Assembly: GCF_022201045.2 (NCBI RefSeq)
Contig: NC_068556.1
Location: 21,123,501 to 21,187,500, forward strand
DNA length: 64,000 bases
Reading direction: 5' to 3'
From: Citrus sinensis
Taxonomy: Eukaryota > Streptophyta > Magnoliopsida > Sapindales > Rutaceae
Shown here piece by piece: positions 58,500 to 64,000 of the stretch (its first letter is position 1; each line of letters starts with the position of its first letter). The position numbers and the translations under genes are program-made. Below the pieces are notes generated by a model that saw only the letters and a list, made by a program, of their open reading frames with translations, ran no database searches and had not been told where the DNA came from.

Positions 58500-59470
58500 T
58501 GTCATTAATTCCATTTTGGAAATCACTAAAAGTTAGCAATACAAACTTCAAGCAAAAAAACCGTATTTGACACGTGGTCTCATTTGTGATTCAAAAAAGC
58601 AAGAACCCCATTAAATTGATTTCTATAAATAACATCGTAATGCCGATTGAATGCAAAATAATTTGAGCCCTTAACTGTAAGCTTGGAGCATCAAAATTAA
58701 TTGTTGTCTCATATAGTTCCACAACCTAATCGATCAACGGGCCATGTGTATAAAATCAGCCCTATGTTTGTCTCTGTGTGACAAGCAATTGAATATATTC
58801 AATCACTGTTTGGAAAACTACATACTTTAATCTCAACAGTAAACCCATACAGAACAACAATCACTCAAAAATAAAGGTTCTGCCAAGCTTCCTTATATAT
58901 ATGTTGCGAAACAACCTAATTATGATAGTTATTGATTCACATAGATTTGTTTTGGATATGGAAATATATTCATGAAACCATGTATGAACTTCTTAAACAA
59001 CGATCATACCAAGCTCAAATAAATAATCATTTTCAACCAATGGAATCTTTAGATTCTCTTTAAGAAAAAAAAAATAACCGAATAAAAGAACACTTAAGTA
59101 TATGAATTACTTATCAAGAAAAGAAAAAGGACATGAATTCTGAACAAAGAAAGCAAAATTTTACCGGAGACAAGCTTTGTTCTTGAAACTTACGAATCAG
59201 TTAGCGGACCAAAAAAGAAAAAAAGTTAGGGTTTTGGATCTGAAAAAAGAAAAACAAGATTAAATTTCACATAAGCAAAAGAGAGAAATGATCTCGATGC
59301 TTCAAGCAAACACTGCGCTGAAAACAAATAAACAAGATGATTCAGAAGAGTTTTACGGATTACGGATTTGTTAAACTAAATATGTACAGATATGCAAATA
59401 CAAGCTGACCTGGTGAAGCCATGAAGAAAGGGCGACAGTGAGGGATGGCTCCAACGGCATTGTTCGCCAG
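58500..59470 (-). other. 5' leader and promoter region of the PHD gene
   Basis: Candidate untranslated exons are visible on the minus strand. One ends CACCAG/GTCAGC near 59412, and another runs from TTTTTTCAG (about 59241) to GATTC/GTAAGT (about 59193). Their ATGs do not give an open path into the main frame. No separate gene. Confidence 0.4.
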
Positions 59471-61793
59471 GTATCGGCACCTGCGATTTAAATACTGGAA
59501 AATGACAGAAGGGTTATAAGGACGATTTTACCCCTAGCAGTTTCCGGAATATTTCAAGTCATCATAGTGACTAGTGACCTTCCTATCATAGTGATCAGTG
59601 ACGTGGCAATAAATTCATATTATCGTGAATTTATGAGATTAGTACTGCAGTTAAATGACTAAATGAGTATTTTAAAACCGCTACAGATATGGAGTCCACC
59701 TAAGTAGAACACGAATTTCAGTTATGTATATGAGTAATAAATAGTAAAAAATTTATTATAATTTATAATTTATTATTTATTACTCTCCAACATAGCCGAA
59801 CCCTTTTAAAAATTATGGAAATGAAATTTATAATTAGGCACGTGATTCTGGTGATTGAAATTATAGTGACCAATCAAATAAGTTACTGTTTTAAAATAGT
59901 TGAACATTTAATAAATTACTGTAAGTTTGAAAAATAAATATATGTATTTGAAAATTTTTATTTTATTCTATAATATCAAAATGGAGGTCTCATTTGCCCT
60001 CTTCATTCATCCATTTTCTCTAATTTAAGTGACTGCCAAAAGATGTAAGTTGAGAGTATTGAGAGCTTTGAGTTCTAATTCTAATGTTTTGAGAGTTTGA
60101 ATGTATTAGAGTTTTGAGTTGTGAGATAAAATAGTACAATACTTGTAATTTCTTTTAACTAATAAATATATTTCATTATGTTTTTACTCGTGGATATAGG
60201 CTAAAATTCGAACCATTTAAATTTTGATGTTCATGTGTGATCATTATTTCTCAATTACAACATAGGTTTATGTAGAAATAAGATAAATTTTTTAAAAACA
60301 ATATCAAGATTATAATAAAAAAAATTTAAAAATAAGATTACTTATTTAATAAACTTATTTATTTAATAAATTGTTTATAAAAAATAATATTTTATCTACT
60401 TTGAAAATTATTATCAAAATAGAGAAATTTATGAAATAAATAAACATTAAAAAGTTTACCAAACGTTATAAATATACTCGACTCTTTTAAGTCTAAATTA
60501 CTTGGCAAATCGAATTCGGTTGGACTTGGGAGAATTTTTAGTCCGAAAAATTTTGAACCAACCTGAGAACCGAATCCAACCGCCAGTTTTCTTTGTTTTT
60601 TCCTTTGTCTTTTACATTGTTTTGGTTCAACTTTCTCCCAATTTTCAAGAATTAAATCTAACCGAATTAAGCCCAAAAAAAAAAAAAAAAAAATTGATTT
60701 AAAATTTTCTGAACTAAATTTGAACACAACTCTGAATTAAAACGGCGAAAACTGATTCAATTAAGACAAAAACGCACACTATATATTTTGGATTATACAT
60801 ATTCTCAGCGCCACTAAATTTAATTTAAAAATTTACATCAAGTTAACTTCGGTAAATTATTATTTACTAATACTTAGTATGATATGGTATGTAGTGCAGT
60901 TGTGATTTCGTTGTACCTACCAATTCAATGTTACATAAAAATTCATTAACTTTCTCTTTTAACTTAGATATCAACGTAATCAAATTCTCATTTATGGTAT
61001 ACCATCTATATATGATAAATTATTAAGCTTTTCGGTCAAAATTTTGACAATAATTTTCGCTGAGTAATATTAAGCAACAAAGTATTTGTACAAACTATCA
61101 CGTATAAGATGATAAGTTATTACGATATTGGTATGATGAAAATAAAAAAATCAATGTGATTGAAAAATAAATAAATAAATATGTGAGCCCATGATAATCA
61201 TCCAAGCAACTCTAGATGACACATAAATTTTTGTAAAGAATTTGTCACTAGCATTAGTATTACTCATATTTATCTCATCTAATCCAAGAAAAAGGTAATT
61301 TCGCTCATTTTCTATCCCTACAATAGGATTAATTTGTAAACAAACAGTATCTGACTAAAACATTTAAGGGGCAAAAAAAACTACATATTAGTTATGCATG
61401 TAACAGAGCTAGGATAGCTAAATTCGGAATTGATACATCACATCAAATTCTAATAGCTAAATTCTGAGGAATGAGAGCTAAATCATTAATACAGATTGCT
61501 ACAACTCCAGAATTAAGAACCGACGGCACATATTATTTCGAAATTTTCAGATAATTCTACCGCTGATATCATTCTTGAGTCTTGAGATACATAGCAGTGA
61601 AACAAAATTTCCATCAAGGATAAAGCTAAAGCATCCTTACAAAGCCATAACATCAGCCTGACTTGCAAAGCATATTTACATAAATTAAAAATATAAGCAT
61701 GGGATGGTTTAAATGGAAAATCCTTTTAAAGAGCCAAATCTACCAGGAATTTTAGCCTCGTGCTTAGCTGGATTTTCCTTCTTCTGCTGCCAT
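59471..61793. other. Intergenic, AT-rich
   Basis: No gene. Includes an A17-18 run near 60672-60692, read as poly-T in a minus-strand frame at 60392-60727 that I do not accept. The last few hundred bases are the 3' flank of the following minus-strand gene. Confidence 0.5.
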
Positions 61794-63413
61794 TCAACCC
61801 TTTTTGGAGTTTGCCAGCTGAACTACATGCACAATTTTTCTAATAGCGTTGACCACCTTCTGCTGATCATTGTCCAACTTAACCTTGGCCGCCTTCCTAA
61901 ACTCGATTGTTGCCATAAGCTCTGCTCGCTCAGATTGAAGCATGGCAATCTGATCATCAATTTCTTTGACAGCCAATAAGTTGGAGTCTAACTCTGATTG
62001 AAGCTGAAATATATTGTCTTTCATTTCATAAAACTCTTTCTTGAGTGAGAGAGCCTTGGCCTTCTTGGCCTCGAGGACTGCAAAGAAATTTTTAGCTTGT
62101 TCAGTAATTCTCTTGTTCTCTAAAAACACCTTCCCATATGATGGGATTTCTTCGATCAATTTTAACTTAAAAAAGTTTTCAGCACTAAGATTGGGATCCT
62201 TCCAAAGGTTTGAAGCTAAATGTATAAGTTCATAAATGTTTTTAAAGCTGACCAGCAAAGGAAAAATCCATATCAAGAAGAGAAGAGAGCTTACTTTGAG
62301 CTTCAGCCAATTCTTCTTCTTGGGAAGAACTACTGGTTCCAGCATAAGCAAAACAGGCTTCTGAAAGAGGATGAGCAAGAATGTCATCAATAGAATCGAT
62401 ATAGCTGTCAAAGTTCTCTGGTATACATTTTCCACGGAAATTGTTGCCCTCAATCGGATCACAGCCAGGTTGATCATCCCCGGAGTCAGAGGTACTTTTC
62501 ATATCCTTGCTTAATATCGCAGCTTCATTATTCAATGAACACGAGTCAATTTTGCCGTCTGTATCTTTGGTGATGACTCCGGAAGATCGTCTAAGAGATT
62601 GCCGAGTTCGTTGCTTTGCTAATGATGCAGCTGCAGTATGTTTCCTCTTCCTCCTTACAGTAACAGGGGTTTCTTCTTTCACTTCTTCAACCTTCTTCGG
62701 AGAAAGAGAGGCAGCTTTCACTGCAATAAGTGTTACAAGTTAAAAATTTCCAATTATATCAAGATGATCTCCTTAAAAAAAGCAGGAGAGGTGCTGAACT
62801 CAACCTATTCAACTCAAACCATGATAATATACCAAACACAGACAGCAAAATACACTAGTCATCTTCTCAAAAAGTGAAAAATTATTAAACCCTAGACTAA
62901 TGATTAATTTGTATTCCAAATCATCCAAGTCAAATGTTCTATGAGCACAATAAAAAGCTATATGAAAATAGCCCCTTTTTTTTTTCTTTTAAACCACTGC
63001 ATAACATGGAAACGTTTTCACATCTGGAAAAGAAAAATCTTATTAGGTAAAAGAAATACGTATATCATATAAGAATAAACTTTGAGCTCACCTTTTGTCG
63101 AATGCCACAATGTTGACGGGACCCTCCAAATGAAAGAGGCAAAAAATGCATCAATATCTGCATCTGGAAATTCTTTTAGAATATAAAGTTCAATTGAACG
63201 CCTGCTGGCAAAATATCTTGGACAAGAAGGCTTCTGAAGGCTTCTTGGAGGAATCAAGAATCGATCAGTGTAGTATCCACAAGAACTTATCCTCCTTCCT
63301 ACCTTCCAACCCCAAGTCTCTCCAGGTCCTGGCCAATCCGTGGGAGCATATGGAAAACCTTGACCCTGATAAAATGGCGGAACTGGCTCAAGAAAATTAC
63401 CCTCCTTTACCAT
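61794..63413 (-). CDS. DUF7081-like / coiled-coil protein, paralogue without PHD (5' end uncertain)
   Basis: Minus-strand exons 63413-63092, 62720-62295 and 62215-61794 give 1,170 nt, 389 residues, with consistent phase. The intron between exons 2 and 3 is 79 bp (CTCAAA/GTAAGC ... ATTTAG/CTTC). N-terminal residues carry FPYAPTDWPGPGETWGWKVG and FPDADIDAFFASFIW, clearly related to the PHD protein at 58411-55239, with the first intron at the same place and phase. The middle has a basic cluster (VRRKRKH, KQRTRQSLRRS) that could be a nuclear signal. The C-terminus is a coiled coil (about residues 280-385). There is no PHD finger. An acceptor (GTTGCAG) lies five bases before the ATG used, so coding exons may exist upstream, beyond the window. 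Confidence 0.75.
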
Positions 63414-64000
63414 TTGCCTGCAACCACTATTTCAGTCAGGGATATCATTCTCCAAAAGTTTAGCAGTTGAAAAAACCAATAGTCCACAAGTATTATAACC
63501 AAGTAAAAGTGCAAGACTAGTTTGCAGTAAAAGAAAGACTTCTTCTTCCATGCTTTAGTGTCTATTTAAGATCATTTAAACAAAGTCACAAGGTGTATCT
63601 GCCATTATACCCAATTTCAGAGTTGAAGATGCCCAGGATTTTAGACTTCTCTTCCTTTCTAAGTTCATGTTCTTCAAACACAGCACCCATATAATTTGCA
63701 AATATACTCTAGAATCACATTTCAGTAAAAAGTTTTGCTCTCTCTAGTGTAAACTCTAGAGAATGCTTCGCAAGTTACCATGTAATCTGCTTGCCAAAAT
63801 AATTTGAAATCAGCAGCAGGTTTTCATGTAGCAAAATGAAAACCAGTTTTGGAGCATTATTGAAAAAAGATCACAAGCTCAATCTCCATTATAACCTGTT
63901 TGGCACGTGTATTTTTGCACCCACAAGGAAAAAGAAAAAAAAATCATTTTTCCCAAAAAAGGGAAAAAAGCTTTTTTTTAGACATAACTAATCAGAAACA
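63414..64000. other. Upstream flank or first intron of the preceding gene
   Basis: AT-rich, no clear coding exon. Probably intron or leader of the minus-strand gene, given the acceptor at 63414-63420. Confidence 0.4.

Noticed and set aside
60392-60727. 111-codon minus-strand frame containing a poly-Phe run
   Set aside because: It depends on an A17-18 homopolymer read in reverse and has no domain.
62242-62477. Apparent frameshift between two overlapping frames in the right-end gene
   Set aside because: A 79-bp GT-AG intron (62294-62216) joins the frames in correct phase, so no frameshift or pseudogene is needed. A 45-bp alternative intron was judged too short for plants.

Overview
The window is eudicot nuclear DNA: AT-rich, with spliced GT-AG genes widely spaced among transposon remnants. 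The gene families seen (FLZ zinc finger, DUF1677, plastid folate/biopterin transporter, PLS-DYW pentatricopeptide protein, Oberon-type PHD) are those of land plants. Protein flavour suggests a Sapindales genome such as Citrus, but that is recall and not proven. No bacterial operons, CRISPR arrays or rRNA were seen.

Layout. 1-4943 holds most of a Ty1/copia LTR retrotransposon on the minus strand, cut by the window edge. Its pol frame is open for about 1,040 codons and is separated from gag by one TAA. Its leader holds an unusual array of palindromes. 4944-10254 is plain AT-rich intergenic DNA. A tRNA-Arg(UCU) lies at 10255-10327. A 723-bp hAT-like non-autonomous element with a perfect 8-bp target duplication lies at 11015-11737, followed by a small MITE. 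13331-15162 is an FLZ (DUF581) gene with a long leader carrying a 46-codon upstream ORF. 16191-18900 holds tandem and foldback repeats. 19411-23297 is a nine-exon plastid folate/biopterin transporter gene. 23300-34680 is about 11 kb of AT-rich DNA with several MITE-like foldbacks. A single-exon DUF1677 gene lies at 34684-35031, followed by a 2 x 539 bp tandem duplication. A Mutator-like element with ~109-bp inverted ends (39356-40622) sits just upstream of a three-exon membrane-protein gene (40768-42039). That gene converges on a DYW-class PPR gene (44853-42602, minus). A six-exon gene of unknown function (47045-49701) and an HSP20-like gene (52483-53046) follow. The right end has two minus-strand relatives sharing an N-terminal domain: a PHD/coiled-coil protein (58411-55239) and a basic/coiled-coil protein without PHD (63413-61794, 5' end uncertain).

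Neighbouring genes do not form a pathway, as is usual in plants. The FLZ protein belongs to SnRK1 energy signalling. The transporter serves plastid folate. The PPR-DYW protein should edit organellar RNA. The paired right-end genes are probably nuclear, chromatin-related proteins by family.

The features most worth a second look are the palindrome array in the retroelement leader, the perfect 56-bp tandem duplication that copies the start codon of the PHD gene and creates an upstream ORF, the FLZ upstream ORF, and the Mutator-like insertion in a promoter. No single novel multi-gene system was found. Exon structures were built by hand from splice signals and reading phase; all complete models sum to multiples of three, but none has transcript support here.
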